Below are positions 36,664 to 45,765 of a stretch of 64,000 nucleotides of DNA, one piece after another. Positions within the stretch are counted from its first letter, which is position 1, and the number at the start of each line of letters is the position of its first letter. The stretch spans positions 124,001-188,000 of the forward strand of contig NZ_MVJN01000008.1 in the NCBI RefSeq assembly GCF_003265995.1, in the 5' to 3' direction. Both the position numbers and the translations under genes were made by a program. This DNA comes from Legionella quinlivanii. Lineage in GTDB: Bacteria > Pseudomonadota > Gammaproteobacteria > Legionellales > Legionellaceae. The notes beneath the pieces were generated by a model. The model had not been told where the DNA came from. It was given only the letters and a program-made list of their open reading frames with translations, and ran no database searches.

Positions 36664-37584
36664 TTAGAATCTAGAAATTGATTTTGATAAATTATCTAAT
36701 TCTAAATCCTCTTCTTCAACTGCCGGTAGTTTACCCTGGGCAATTGAGCTTAACTTTTTCGCAGGAATTTTAGAAACATCTTCTTTAATCACTTTCAAAG
36801 TATCTTTTTCTTGCTCTTCTTCAGTATATGGCTTTTGGCCTGGTAATAACGCAGCAGCTCCTGCTTGCGCAAATAATCCTTGTTTTGCTAATTTATCTGC
36901 CTTACGCTGATTTTTTTGATGGACAAGGGCCCCTTGAACCAACGACTCAACATCAATTTGATTAATTAAAATACATATCTTGGCAGCTAAAATAGCTGAA
37001 ATTAAAGATTTCTCATGGGAGTCTGTCGTTGCAAAAGAAATCTGTTGTTCAGCAACCGCATTACTCACCTGGGGTGTTGGAGCGGGCAACATTTTTTTCT
37101 TTTTTGACTTCTTATGACTATCTTCTAACATCAGAGAGGCGCTAACAGATGGTTCAATAGCCAGGCCCTTCTGTGTAAAACTCTCAATTTTTAGAGGTTC
37201 ATAGGCAGGCAACTGATATGAAATACCTAATTTATCTTTCTTAATCTCATCGTAACTAATAACTACTTCTGCATCCGGGTTTAGTAGACGGCTGAGTATA
37301 CAATGGGTTAGATTATATGCGATAAACTCTTGCATATTGAGGCTAGAATTTGAAAGGTATATGCCTGCTTTTTTAAATCCTTTCTCTATTTTAGGTGCTA
37401 AATCATTAAGCGCTTTTTTATAAAACTGGTTGCGATTAAAATCATAGCCAAATACATCGTTTGGATTCCAGTGATCTAAGTCATAAGATTTATGTTTAAA
37501 AAGTGCCAAACCTTTTTCTTGTATGTTATCTAAGCAGAGCTCAGCAATTTCTCGCGAAATTGTTCCTGACATTACGTTTCCCAT
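36664..37584 (-). CDS. Hypothetical protein (306 aa), lysine-rich, effector candidate
   Basis: The start at 37584 has AGAAGG six bases upstream; the longer frame from 37629 does not. I do not recognise the protein. It has a helical N-terminal half, a Lys-rich linker (KKSKKKKM, about residue 173), then an alanine-rich helical segment, and ends in acidic Glu/Asp stretches (VEEEDLELDN). No signal peptide or membrane helix is seen. It lies just outside the integrated island, between it and the ICE remnant. Confidence 0.6.
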   Translation of the reverse strand: MGNVMSGTISREIAELCLDNIQEKGLALFKHKSYDLDHWNPNDVFGYDFNRNQFYKKALNDLAPKIEKGFKKAGIYLSNSSLNMQEFIAYNLTHCILSRLLNPDAEVVISYDEIKKDKLGISYQLPAYEPLKIESFTQKGLAIEPSVSASLMLEDSHKKSKKKKMLPAPTPQVSNAVAEQQISFATTDSHEKSLISAILAAKICILINQIDVESLVQGALVHQKNQRKADKLAKQGLFAQAGAAALLPGQKPYTEEEQEKDTLKVIKEDVSKIPAKKLSSIAQGKLPAVEEEDLELDNLSKSISRF

Positions 37585-37842
37585 ATATACCTTCTTAATA
37601 GTAAATAATGAAATGTGTAGCGAAAGCATTTTATCATAATCCGCCTGGAATGAACAATTAATGACCAGTGAATATTAATTTAATCGATTGAAAATGTAAT
37701 TCATTCAGCGTTGAGCCTATAGCTTAGAAGTTTTTGAAATAAACGAAAAAGTTTTAGTGCCTAAACAAGAGGCTCGTGATTTTGAAAGTGTAGCCAAGAA
37801 TTTTTATTTTGGAAGGATGACTCGTTATAACCCTTACTGGGG

Positions 37843-37888
37843 TTGGTCGGGACGGAAGGATTTGAACCTTCGACCACTAGCACCCCAT
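37843..37888. repeat. Left attachment site: 46-bp copy of the tRNA-Pro 3' half
   Basis: Identical over 46 bp to 55721-55766 in the same orientation. It covers the 3' CCA end, T-arm, variable loop and anticodon region of tRNA-Pro but not the 5' half. It is the attL/attR partner of the site in the intact tRNA. A small inverted repeat, ACCGTTT/AAACGGT, lies at 37899-37914 and TTGATATCAA at 37920-37929. Confidence 0.92.
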
Positions 37889-38019
37889 TCTTAAAAAGAC
37901 CGTTTTCAAACGGTATCATTTGATATCAAATAGTAAAACTAACTCATTGTATTTTATATATTTTCACCATGTGCTATACTTCAAAAAATATCAAACGATT
38001 TCATGTGAGATCTCACGAA

Positions 38020-38043
38020 AGTACACCTAGAAGTACACCTAAT
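38020..38043. repeat. Tandem AAGTACACC motifs upstream of the integrase
   Basis: Two copies of AAGTACACC, 12 bp apart, precede the integrase start. The same pair occurs near the other island end at 55630-55653. The spacing and placement resemble arm-type integrase binding sites or excisionase sites. Confidence 0.55.
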
Positions 38044-38061
38044 TTTTTGCAAGGTGCAATG

Positions 38062-39273
38062 ATGGAAAGACAATTTACAGACGCCTATATTCGATCGCTA
38101 AAACCAAGATCTGCTCGCTACGAAGAGTTCAGAGATGGCGGTTTTGGCATCCGTGTCACCCCCAAAGGGCTAAAGACATTTCTTTATCGTTACAGAATCA
38201 ACGGCCAAAGACATTTCATAACCATAGGTCACTACCCTGCTATAAGTTTATCGGAGGCGAAGAAACGTTTTATCGACTTAAGCGACATGCGTCATGGAGA
38301 AGTGAATCCCAAAGAACATATTGAAGAGCAAAAACAGAAAGACCAAAGCACGGTAAAAAATCTGATACTCCACTGGTACGCCAACTACATTGAAAAGCAC
38401 CGCGCTCAACCGCTGCAAATCTGGCAACACATCAAGGTGGATATTATTCCCCTGTTGGGCAATAAAAAACTCGAACATTTAAAAACTCGTGAGATCACCC
38501 AAGCCCTAGATAAAATTGTAGGCCGTGGCTCACCTGTTCATGCCAATAAAGTACTAAGCACACTAAAGCAAGCCTTTAACTACGCAGTAAGCCGAGGCGA
38601 AATGCTGCTTAACCCTGCCATGACCATACGTGCCAGAGACATAGGCGGCATAGAAAAACCCAGAGAACGCTATTTAACCCTAGATGAAGTAAAAACACTA
38701 TGGCAATTCCTCGACAGCGAAGAACACGGAACCTCCTTCCAGATCAGAGCAGCCCTAAAAATCATCCTGTTAACAGGTGTTAGAACAGGAGAAATCCGAG
38801 TAGCCAAATGGTCAGAATTCGATTTTGAAAACTCCTTGTGGACTATCCCAGCCGAAAATACCAAAACCAACATTGTCATGAGAATCCACCTCACAGAAAT
38901 GACCAAAAAAGTATTGAGAGAACTCAAAGCTCACAGCAATTCAGAATACGTCATTACAGGCGCAGACGGCCAAAGCATTTTATCCGACCGAGCTATGCCA
39001 AGAGCAGTAATCAGAATACAATCACGAGTCGGCATCCCCCACTGGACAGCCCACGACTTAAGACGAACCTTTGCAACCCAGCTTGGTGAGGCTTTGCATG
39101 TTGATCCGGTGGTAATTGAGAAATGCCTTGGACATAAAATGCCGAAAATCATGGCCACTTATAACAAGAATGAAATGTTGCCTCAAAGAAAAGAGGCATT
39201 GGAACGATGGAGCCAACACCTTGAATATTTATCTCAAGACAATGTAGTACCAATTTTACTGAATAAGTACTAA
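38062..39273 (+). CDS. int: P4-type tyrosine recombinase (island integrase)
   Basis: The start at 38059 or 38062 (AAGGTG upstream) gives about 403 aa; the 434-codon frame from 37969 runs through the AAGTACACC repeats. The N-terminal DUF4102-type arm-binding domain is seen in FTDAYIRSLKPRSARYEEFRDGGFGIRV and FLYRYRINGQRHFITIGHYP. The catalytic domain has Arg in TGVRTGEIR, HxxR in AHDLRRTFATQ, a later His in LGHKM and Tyr in MATYNKNEM. It lies 170 bp from the left att copy and is of the class that targets tRNA 3' ends, so it fits integration into tRNA-Pro. Confidence 0.93.
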   Translation: MERQFTDAYIRSLKPRSARYEEFRDGGFGIRVTPKGLKTFLYRYRINGQRHFITIGHYPAISLSEAKKRFIDLSDMRHGEVNPKEHIEEQKQKDQSTVKNLILHWYANYIEKHRAQPLQIWQHIKVDIIPLLGNKKLEHLKTREITQALDKIVGRGSPVHANKVLSTLKQAFNYAVSRGEMLLNPAMTIRARDIGGIEKPRERYLTLDEVKTLWQFLDSEEHGTSFQIRAALKIILLTGVRTGEIRVAKWSEFDFENSLWTIPAENTKTNIVMRIHLTEMTKKVLRELKAHSNSEYVITGADGQSILSDRAMPRAVIRIQSRVGIPHWTAHDLRRTFATQLGEALHVDPVVIEKCLGHKMPKIMATYNKNEMLPQRKEALERWSQHLEYLSQDNVVPILLNKY

Positions 39274-39284
39274 CACGGTTTATT

Positions 39285-39317
39285 TCTCAGTAGGTGACGT
39301 ATTGTCACCTACTGAGA
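39285..39317. terminator. Perfect 14-bp-arm hairpin after the integrase
   Basis: Arms 39285-39298 and 39304-39317 are perfectly complementary, with loop GTATT. The core reads GTGAC-N5-GTCAC. It lies 11 bp after the integrase stop. The sequence after it is only moderately T-rich, so it may be a terminator, an operator, or both. The remaining 39318-39433 has no gene. Confidence 0.6.
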
Positions 39318-39433
39318 TCTATCAATTTTTAAAGTACGAATTAAAAACGAAGATCATCCAAAGGATGGGGACAAATAATCCCTAGCCATACACTAGAAAT
39401 TTGAATTAGTGCAACTATAGTGGTACAATTATA

Positions 39434-39823
39434 ATGAATAGAGATATTGAATATATCGCCTATCAAGGTGAGAAATTTACGATTGAATGGTACTTTGATG
39501 AAAAAAAGCATAGCCAATCTCAAGAATACTATTGCTCTTTGACTAAAGACGAACGTATTCAGTTGTTAAAGCTCTTAAAGAGAATGGGTGATGCTGGTGT
39601 CATTCACGATAAAACTAAGTTTAGAAATGAAGGAGACAAAATTTACGCCTTCAAACCTAAGCCAGATAGATTTTTATGTTTCTTTTTTGAAGACAGAAAA
39701 ATAATTTTAACTAATGCCTTCAGAAAGAAGCAGGATAAGTTACCTTTAACCGAAAAGGAAAAAGCCTTGAAGGTTATGGATCAATATACCAGTAGAGTAA
39801 AAAGAGGTGATTATTATGACTAA
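39434..39823 (+). CDS. RelE/HigB-like toxin (Gp49 family)
   Basis: The 129-aa protein has the RelE/ParE superfamily outline: a long central helix (KDERIQLLKLLKRMGDAG), FRNEGDKIYAFKPKPDRFLCFFFEDRKIILTNAFRKKQDKLP, and a C-terminal helix. This matches phage-derived Gp49/HigB-like mRNA endonucleases. It overlaps the downstream HTH gene by eight bases, in toxin-first order as in higBA. Function is inferred from family. Confidence 0.82.
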   Translation: MNRDIEYIAYQGEKFTIEWYFDEKKHSQSQEYYCSLTKDERIQLLKLLKRMGDAGVIHDKTKFRNEGDKIYAFKPKPDRFLCFFFEDRKIILTNAFRKKQDKLPLTEKEKALKVMDQYTSRVKRGDYYD

Positions 39824-40112
39824 GAAACATTTATCTACTTTTGAACGAGAAATGCAAGACCCTCTTTTTCGCGAACAATTTGAAAAAGAATATGATGAAT
39901 TTCTATTATCTGAAATCATCAAAGCACTTATGAAGAATGGTAAAATGACTGTGCGAAAACTAGCCGAAAAAGTAGGACTGTCCCCAACTGTAATTCAAAA
40001 AATTCGTTCCGGCGAACAAGAAGATGTAAAACTTAGTAACTTTCTCAACATCTCTCACACTTGCGGTTTTAAAGTAGTTTTAGAAAAAGGTGATGACAAG
40101 TATTACCTATAA
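39816..40112 (+). CDS. HTH antitoxin (HigA/Xre-like)
   Basis: The 98-aa protein starts at the ATG at 39816 with AGAGGTG upstream. The helix-turn-helix is at MTVRKLAEKVGLSPTVIQKIRSG, followed by QEDVKLSNFLNISHTCGFKVVLEK, the usual layout of antitoxins paired with Gp49-like toxins. It should neutralise the toxin and repress the shared promoter. Confidence 0.83.
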   Translation: MTKKHLSTFEREMQDPLFREQFEKEYDEFLLSEIIKALMKNGKMTVRKLAEKVGLSPTVIQKIRSGEQEDVKLSNFLNISHTCGFKVVLEKGDDKYYL

Positions 40113-40199
40113 CACACTGACTGAGCAGATGTTTCCAGTTTGTAAACATTTAAAAATAAAACATAGTAGTAACTTTTCATACACAGCAATCAAAAAATA

Positions 40200-40224
40200 C
40201 ATATGTTCCAAAATGGAACATATG
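40200..40224. terminator. Hairpin downstream of the toxin-antitoxin pair
   Basis: CATATGTTCCA and TGGAACATATG form 11-bp perfect arms with a 3-nt loop, followed on the plus strand by CTCTTTT. It is a likely terminator for the toxin-antitoxin operon. Nothing else stands out in 40113-40432 except a short, AT-rich frame I reject as a gene. Confidence 0.6.
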
Positions 40225-40432
40225 CTCTTTTATAAAAAGGTAATTCAAAATGCTGGTTCGCGTAAATTATTTATTTGGCGTTTGCCAAGTATAAAAAAAT
40301 AAATAAGTAATAAAACAAATAAAAAAAGTAATAATATCAGAAATAAATTATTTAAAAGCTATATAAATCAATTAATTAAATTTAATTAAACTCTTTATAA
40401 AAAGTATAAAAAGATGAAGCAACAAGTAATAA

Positions 40433-43207
40433 CTATGATTTTAAACGCACTGCTGTAGAGAGCACCCGAAGAATTGTATCTAAAACAACATCAAGCCGTT
40501 TACTAACATCTTCGGCGAGAAAACGCAAAACCATATATCCATGCTCCTGAAGTAACAAATCCTTGCGCCTGTCAGTACGATAGGCTTCTTTGGATGAAAG
40601 ATGCTGAACCCCATCAATTTCAATAGCAACCCTCGCATCAAGGCAAATCAGATCCACTTCCATCCCACCTAGTCCGTCAAATGGGATAGTTAGCACATGA
40701 TTTAATTGAAATCTCCCTTTGGTTTCCGGTAATGTTTCCAAACGACAAAACAAGAAAGCCTCAATGAGGCTACGAGCGCGATCAATTTGATCAGACTCCA
40801 ACATCGCAACATCCGAGAATAATTGCGCTAATGAATTATCAATACCATCTGAAACCAAACGTCTAATGGTACTGCCATAATCATTTTTCCAAAGGGGTTC
40901 AACAGGTAGAACAACGTCCGATGGCCATCCTGGATAAGCACTTGCAGGTTGTATTATTTTATAGCCAACAGATTCATAAGCACTAGATCTTCGTTGGAAC
41001 ATACGCTCTAGCATAGGCACAGCGAAATCAGCATAATCATATACATGTACTTCCTTTTTTGTATCATGTAATCGATGCAGGCGACCAACATATTGTGCAA
41101 TCGTTCCTTTCCAGGAAATAGGTAATGTCAAAAACAAAGTATCTAATCGCGCATCATCAAATCCTTCACCAACAAATCTCCCTGTTGCAAGTACAACACG
41201 CTCTTCGTTTAATGGGATAGATGTTAACTGCGAAACAGCTTGTTTCATTTCTTTAGCGCCGAGGCCACCTTTCAGCACAATTAAATGATGAACTTCTGAG
41301 CTTAATTGCTGATGAAGGATATCAAGATGTTCATTTCGTTCCGTTAAAATAATAGGCGAACGTCCTTTTTTAACGGCATGAATCACATCATTACAAATCA
41401 TTTGATTGCGATAATCATCATGCATTAATTCTTCATATAAATCCTGAAATTGAATGCGCAAGTTTTCATGGATTTGCTTGTAAGGACGAAAACTTGTTGG
41501 ACGCACAAAAACATAATGTTCAAAAGGTCTAACAATGGCTTGTGCTTTAGCATCCACTCGATGAAGAATAGGACCACAGCGCATCATAATAATAGGATGA
41601 CGACCATCTTTACGAACAAGCGTGGCTGATAATCCTGTAATAAATTTAGCTTTGACTTGCCGAATTATATCGTCAAAACTTACTGACGGGATATGGTGGC
41701 ATTCATCGACAATTACATAACCATATTGAGAAATCATACCCTCAATGTCAGTATGCTTGGTGAGACTTTGAATCAGGGCAATATCAATAAATCCTGTAAT
41801 TTTCTTTCCCCCCCCACCAAAGCGGCCAATTTTTTTAGCAGGAAGCCCAAGAAAGGTTTGTAATCGCTCTACCCATTGATCTTGCAGTTGTTTCGTATGA
41901 ACTACTATTAAGGTGTTAGTTTTTCTCTTGGCAATCATCCAGGCAGCAACAACTGTTTTACCGAATGCCGTCGTTGCAGACAGTACACCAATATCTGATT
42001 TAATTAATGCATCCACGGCAATTTGTTGTTCAGGTCTAAGCTCACCACAAAATTGAATATCTAATGGCTCACCCGCAAACAATTCTTCTTGGATGGTGTA
42101 TTTAATTTTTAGCTCACGCAGCAATTTCGTAATATCATCAAAACATCCCCGAGGTAGCCCAATATGGTGCGAGTAATCACGAGCACACCCAATGATACGA
42201 GGCTTTTCATAGACTGGTAATCGCATAGCTTGAGCTTTATAGAAATCAGGATTTTGAAAGGCAGCAATACGAATCAGTCTATTTAATAATGGCGATGGCA
42301 ATGATTCCTTTTCAATAAAAATCTCATTACTGATGACCAAGTGTATCTTTTTTGGTAATGTATCAATGATTGGCAATGGTACTGGTGGTTTCCAAGGCGT
42401 TCTATTTTCTTCTTCAGTAATTTCTAATCGAATACCAACAACACGTCCTTTAGTCTCTGCCTCATTTACTAATTGTTCTATTTCAAAACGAGTTATTTTC
42501 TTAATACCTGCAAGATAAGCCCATTGATCTTCAATAATTTGTAATTGTTCATCAATAAATACACTATTACCGGTATGTCGTGCTGCTTTTTGTAGAGGTA
42601 AAGCAATTAGGTTGCCAAAACCACCTCGGGGTAGAGTATCTTGATTGGGAAAAAATCGATCGTATGAATCCAAGCCAACTTCAGGATTAGACTCCATGGC
42701 CTCTGTTAAAATTGAAGCACCTAATTTTCTTGCTAGTGCTGCGGGGATTGATTCCTCAAAAAACAGCCAAACATGTGCGCCATTACCAGAGCGAGAACGC
42801 TCAAGTACTGCTGGCAAGTTTTTTTGATGACAGGTTTTCAAAAAAGCAACAGCATCCTGCTCCCAAGTTGCTTTGTCAAAATCAGCTGCAAGAAAATAAC
42901 AGGTTTCATCCAATAACATAGGATAAATACCCATCACAAAATCCTGGCCTTTATTGTCATATCCTTGCAAATGCCAATATATAACCTCATCGTCTATGGG
43001 AATGAATTGTCGATGTTGGCAATCCATGCACTTGATGCGTGGTTTTTGGCAGACATTTCTAACCCATTCATTTTTACAAGCAGGCGCATATCCAGATTTA
43101 TGTGTTTTTCTATTTTGAAACCGGCGAGGATAGACATCAGAACGCCCTCGAAAGAGAGATTGAAATAATGCGATTTTTTCTGCGGTTGAAGAATGTTGGG
43201 TAATCAT
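40433..43207 (-). CDS. TOTE-type conflict protein: AEP primase, SF2 helicase and C-terminal nuclease
   Basis: The 924-aa single-chain protein has an archaeo-eukaryotic primase domain at about 40-240: FLAADFDK (metal-binding acids), ERSRSGNGAHVWLFF and LDSYDRFFPNQDTLPRGG, preceded by cysteines in CKNEWVRNVCQ and CMDCQH that could bind zinc. An SF2 helicase follows (Walker A region TTAFGKTVVAAW, DECHH, GLSAT, QYVGRLHRL). The C-terminus has a PD-(D/E)XK/DUF559-like nuclease (GGMEVDLICLDARVAIEIDG, MVLRFLAEDV). This is the architecture described for TOTE conflict systems, thought to act on invading nucleic acid. It has no co-oriented partner. Its upstream 170 bp is duplicated at 18824. Confidence 0.85.
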   Translation of the reverse strand: MITQHSSTAEKIALFQSLFRGRSDVYPRRFQNRKTHKSGYAPACKNEWVRNVCQKPRIKCMDCQHRQFIPIDDEVIYWHLQGYDNKGQDFVMGIYPMLLDETCYFLAADFDKATWEQDAVAFLKTCHQKNLPAVLERSRSGNGAHVWLFFEESIPAALARKLGASILTEAMESNPEVGLDSYDRFFPNQDTLPRGGFGNLIALPLQKAARHTGNSVFIDEQLQIIEDQWAYLAGIKKITRFEIEQLVNEAETKGRVVGIRLEITEEENRTPWKPPVPLPIIDTLPKKIHLVISNEIFIEKESLPSPLLNRLIRIAAFQNPDFYKAQAMRLPVYEKPRIIGCARDYSHHIGLPRGCFDDITKLLRELKIKYTIQEELFAGEPLDIQFCGELRPEQQIAVDALIKSDIGVLSATTAFGKTVVAAWMIAKRKTNTLIVVHTKQLQDQWVERLQTFLGLPAKKIGRFGGGGKKITGFIDIALIQSLTKHTDIEGMISQYGYVIVDECHHIPSVSFDDIIRQVKAKFITGLSATLVRKDGRHPIIMMRCGPILHRVDAKAQAIVRPFEHYVFVRPTSFRPYKQIHENLRIQFQDLYEELMHDDYRNQMICNDVIHAVKKGRSPIILTERNEHLDILHQQLSSEVHHLIVLKGGLGAKEMKQAVSQLTSIPLNEERVVLATGRFVGEGFDDARLDTLFLTLPISWKGTIAQYVGRLHRLHDTKKEVHVYDYADFAVPMLERMFQRRSSAYESVGYKIIQPASAYPGWPSDVVLPVEPLWKNDYGSTIRRLVSDGIDNSLAQLFSDVAMLESDQIDRARSLIEAFLFCRLETLPETKGRFQLNHVLTIPFDGLGGMEVDLICLDARVAIEIDGVQHLSSKEAYRTDRRKDLLLQEHGYMVLRFLAEDVSKRLDVVLDTILRVLSTAVRLKS

Positions 43208-43373
43208 AAATATCAGCTGGTTGGAAGCTGGTTAAGTATACCTTATAATTGGCATAAAGAATAAAAGTCATCCTTAAAGAAGAGCTAGTGACATTTTGCC
43301 ACAAAAGTATGTTCTTTATCGTTTTACCTCTAATTTTATTCAAATCGAAAATTTATCACCCAAAACATTGTTG
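43199..43373. repeat. Direct repeat of promoter region, copy 2 (upstream of TOTE gene)
   Basis: This is the partner of 18824-18997 at about 90 percent identity by eye. It runs from the first codons of the TOTE gene into its upstream region, so it should contain that gene's promoter. The GTGAC-N5-GTCAC core is GTGACATTTTGCCAC here (43288-43302, one change). The rest of 43374-43513 is very AT-rich and precedes the AbiE genes. Confidence 0.85.
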
Positions 43374-43513
43374 TTTGTTTTGTGCATGCTATAATATTAA
43401 AAAGCACTTTTTTATATAAATTATAAATAAATGTTATATATCATATGGATATAAAATAAATTAAATAATTTGATGTAATGTTTTTTATATAAAATATATT
43501 ACATAGGCTAATC

Positions 43514-44113
43514 ATGAAATCGACGAGCGACAGCATTTTAAGGCGAATCAGAGCGAAACAACGCGGTTGGGTTTTCACGCCTAAAGATTTTCTTGATATA
43601 GCGCCTCGCAATACAGTAGGTGTGACTTTACACAGGCTGGTTGAAAAAGGTGTTATCAGGAAAATTGGGCATGGGATATATGATTTTCCTGTCAAACATT
43701 CAAAACTCGGAACTTTATCAGCAAACCCAGATGCAATAGCAAGAGCGATTGCATCAAAAAAAGGTGATACTATTCAACCCGGTGGTGCTCAATTAGCTAA
43801 TCAGCTTGGCTTTGATGATCAAGTATCAGCTACCCCGTCTTATATTGTTTCTGGTATCTCCCGACAAAAAACCATAGCGAACTATCCAATAAAATTTAGT
43901 CATTCAAAATTTATGAATAATATACCTTTAAATCCCAATGTGATTAAGGTACTTAATGCATTAAACCATATTGGAAAGAATCATATTACTGAAGACATGG
44001 TGCAGAAAAGTAAACAAATATTGTCGCAAAGAGATAAAGCCCAACTAAAAAAAATATTAAATCAGCTACCAGACTGGATGATTTACGTTGTTTTAAAAAT
44101 CATAGGAAAATGA
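43514..44113 (+). CDS. abiEi: AbiEi-family antitoxin (DUF6088)
   Basis: The 199-aa protein has an N-terminal winged helix (SDSILRRIRAKQRGWVFTPKDFLDI, then TLHRLVEKGVIRKIGHGIYDFP) and the body of DUF6088/AbiEi antitoxins (IQPGGAQLANQLGF, PSYIVSGISRQKTIANYPIKF). It overlaps the toxin start by four bases (ATGA). It should repress its own operon and counter the nucleotidyltransferase toxin. Confidence 0.87.
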   Translation: MKSTSDSILRRIRAKQRGWVFTPKDFLDIAPRNTVGVTLHRLVEKGVIRKIGHGIYDFPVKHSKLGTLSANPDAIARAIASKKGDTIQPGGAQLANQLGFDDQVSATPSYIVSGISRQKTIANYPIKFSHSKFMNNIPLNPNVIKVLNALNHIGKNHITEDMVQKSKQILSQRDKAQLKKILNQLPDWMIYVVLKIIGK

Positions 44114-45153
44114 TAATGCAAGATCTATTGGAATTTAGCCCTAAAGAGCGCCAACAAGCTTTTGAAGAAGCCACTGCTCGTTCCACAACAATTAAGAACC
44201 CAATTATAATTGAGAAGGATTTTTGGGTATGCTGGACTCTAGATCATATTTTCTCTAATAAAGACCTATCTCCTCATGTGATTTTTAAAGGAGGGACTTC
44301 ACTTTCAAAATGTTACAACATCATTGACCGCTTTTCAGAAGATATTGATTTAACGTTCAGCAAAGAATATATGGGCATAGACGATGAAAATGATCCTGCA
44401 AGTTGTAATTCACGAAAACAGAGAGATAAGCGGCTTGAAGAGTTGAGCAAGACAGTCAAAAACAAAATTAGCGGGGAGATTAAGCCCATATTACAAACTG
44501 AATTTAGCAAGAGTCTTTCCGAATATGTTGATGATTCTGAGTGGCGATTGGAGCCAGATGAACATGATGAGCAAAGTCTGATATTTCATTACCCCAATAG
44601 CGTTCCTAAAAAAGATAATGAATATATTCAATCAGCCATAAAGCTGGAGTTTGGTGCCCAAGGGGGTATAAGTCCGTGTGAAAATAAAAGTGTTACTTCT
44701 TATTGTCATCAGCTACTACCCGAACTTAGAGGCAAAGCGCCAGAAGTTACTGTCCGTACTTTATTAGCTAAACGAACTTACTGGGAAAAGATCACGTTAC
44801 TACACGCGGAATACCACCGTTCTCCAGATAAATTACTTCCTTATCGACTCTTTCGACATTATTACGATATTGTTATGTTAGATCACAAAAATCTAACCCA
44901 AGAAGCATTAGAAGATATTGCATTGCTAGAAGACGTTAGAAAGAATATATCAATTTATTTCCCTGCAAAATGGGCGAATTATGATAAAGGAGTCATTGGT
45001 TCATTGCGTCTATATCCTAATAAACTATTTATAGAGCAATTAAAAGCAGATCATAGCAAGATGGTTGATATGTTCTTTGGTAAAACCCCCGATTTTGATG
45101 AAACCTTAGAACACATAAAACGAATTGAGAAAATGGTTAACAAAACCGAGTAG
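44110..45153 (+). CDS. abiEii: AbiEii-family nucleotidyltransferase toxin
   Basis: The 347-aa protein has the DNA polymerase beta-like motif of AbiEii: VIFKGGTSLSKCYNIIDRFSEDIDLTF, with Ser in GGTSLS and the two Asp of DID. Further in are IKLEFGAQGG and VRTLLAKRTYWEKITLLH. The family transfers nucleotides to tRNA acceptor ends and blocks translation, giving abortive infection. It is translationally coupled to AbiEi. The length is typical. Confidence 0.9.
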   Translation: MIMQDLLEFSPKERQQAFEEATARSTTIKNPIIIEKDFWVCWTLDHIFSNKDLSPHVIFKGGTSLSKCYNIIDRFSEDIDLTFSKEYMGIDDENDPASCNSRKQRDKRLEELSKTVKNKISGEIKPILQTEFSKSLSEYVDDSEWRLEPDEHDEQSLIFHYPNSVPKKDNEYIQSAIKLEFGAQGGISPCENKSVTSYCHQLLPELRGKAPEVTVRTLLAKRTYWEKITLLHAEYHRSPDKLLPYRLFRHYYDIVMLDHKNLTQEALEDIALLEDVRKNISIYFPAKWANYDKGVIGSLRLYPNKLFIEQLKADHSKMVDMFFGKTPDFDETLEHIKRIEKMVNKTE

Positions 45154-45197
45154 TATAAAATAAGAAAGGAATATCCTCTAAAAAAGAAGGAAATACC

Positions 45198-45560
45198 ATG
45201 AATACTAAAGTTGAACCCATACTCCTCTACGAAGGACTTGGTTTTCCTATTGAATTAGAAAATGTAGAAATGATTAATATCAATAACGAATGGCATCCCC
45301 AAATTGATGTCCGCTACGTGGCTGATGAAATAATCAAAAAATTGGCTACCCAAGCAGAAAGATTAACTGGTAATCAAGTTAAATTCATTCGTACTTATTT
45401 TTCCATGCCTCTACGTGAGTTTGGTGAAACCGTGGTTCATGAACCGCACACCGATGTCAGCGAATGGGAAAAATGTGGGGATGAAAAAACCAGTATGAAT
45501 GAAAATACTGAGCAAGTGTTACGGATTTACATTATCGAACAAACACAGACCAAAACCTAA
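45198..45560 (+). CDS. Small HTH-like protein, possible transcriptional regulator
   Basis: The 120-aa protein starts with ILLYEGLGFPIELENVEMI and has a helical C-terminal half (LTGNQVKFIRTYFSMPLREFGETV, then SEWEKCGDEKTSM) that resembles the helix-turn-helix of MqsA-like antitoxins without the zinc-binding part. It follows the AbiE genes by 44 bp on the same strand with AAGAAGGAAA upstream. A regulatory role is inference. Confidence 0.6.
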   Translation: MNTKVEPILLYEGLGFPIELENVEMININNEWHPQIDVRYVADEIIKKLATQAERLTGNQVKFIRTYFSMPLREFGETVVHEPHTDVSEWEKCGDEKTSMNENTEQVLRIYIIEQTQTKT

Positions 45561-45705
45561 GTTGAACAAAAGAATTTCCATTCAAACTTCAAAAGAAGCC
45601 AAATATTTGTGAATACCGAATGCAAAAAGCCCAAGCCGATTCAATTAATTCATTGCGTATAACTGCTCCCCCCAATCTAAATTTATTTAAAATTTATCTT
45701 CCATC

Positions 45706-45765
45706 TCAAAATCAGACAAAGTCTTACCATTTATTTAAATTTGGTAAGACTTTGTCTGATTTTGA
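45706..45765. repeat. Perfect 24-bp-arm inverted repeat
   Basis: Arms 45706-45729 and 45742-45765 are exact reverse complements (TCAAAATCAGACAAAG... on the left), with a 12-nt AT loop. It is too long and too AT-rich for a typical terminator. GTGACAATTTGTCAC follows at 45778-45792. It could form a cruciform or a long RNA hairpin, or be a protein-binding site. Confidence 0.85.

Noticed and set aside
37843-37914. Second tRNA-Pro gene
   Set aside because: Only the 3' half matches; the 5' half, D-arm and acceptor 5' strand are missing, so it is an attachment-site copy.
40090-40302. 70-codon frame after the antitoxin gene
   Set aside because: It overlaps the antitoxin end, has no ribosome binding site, spans a hairpin and is AT-driven; the peptide has no recognisable features.
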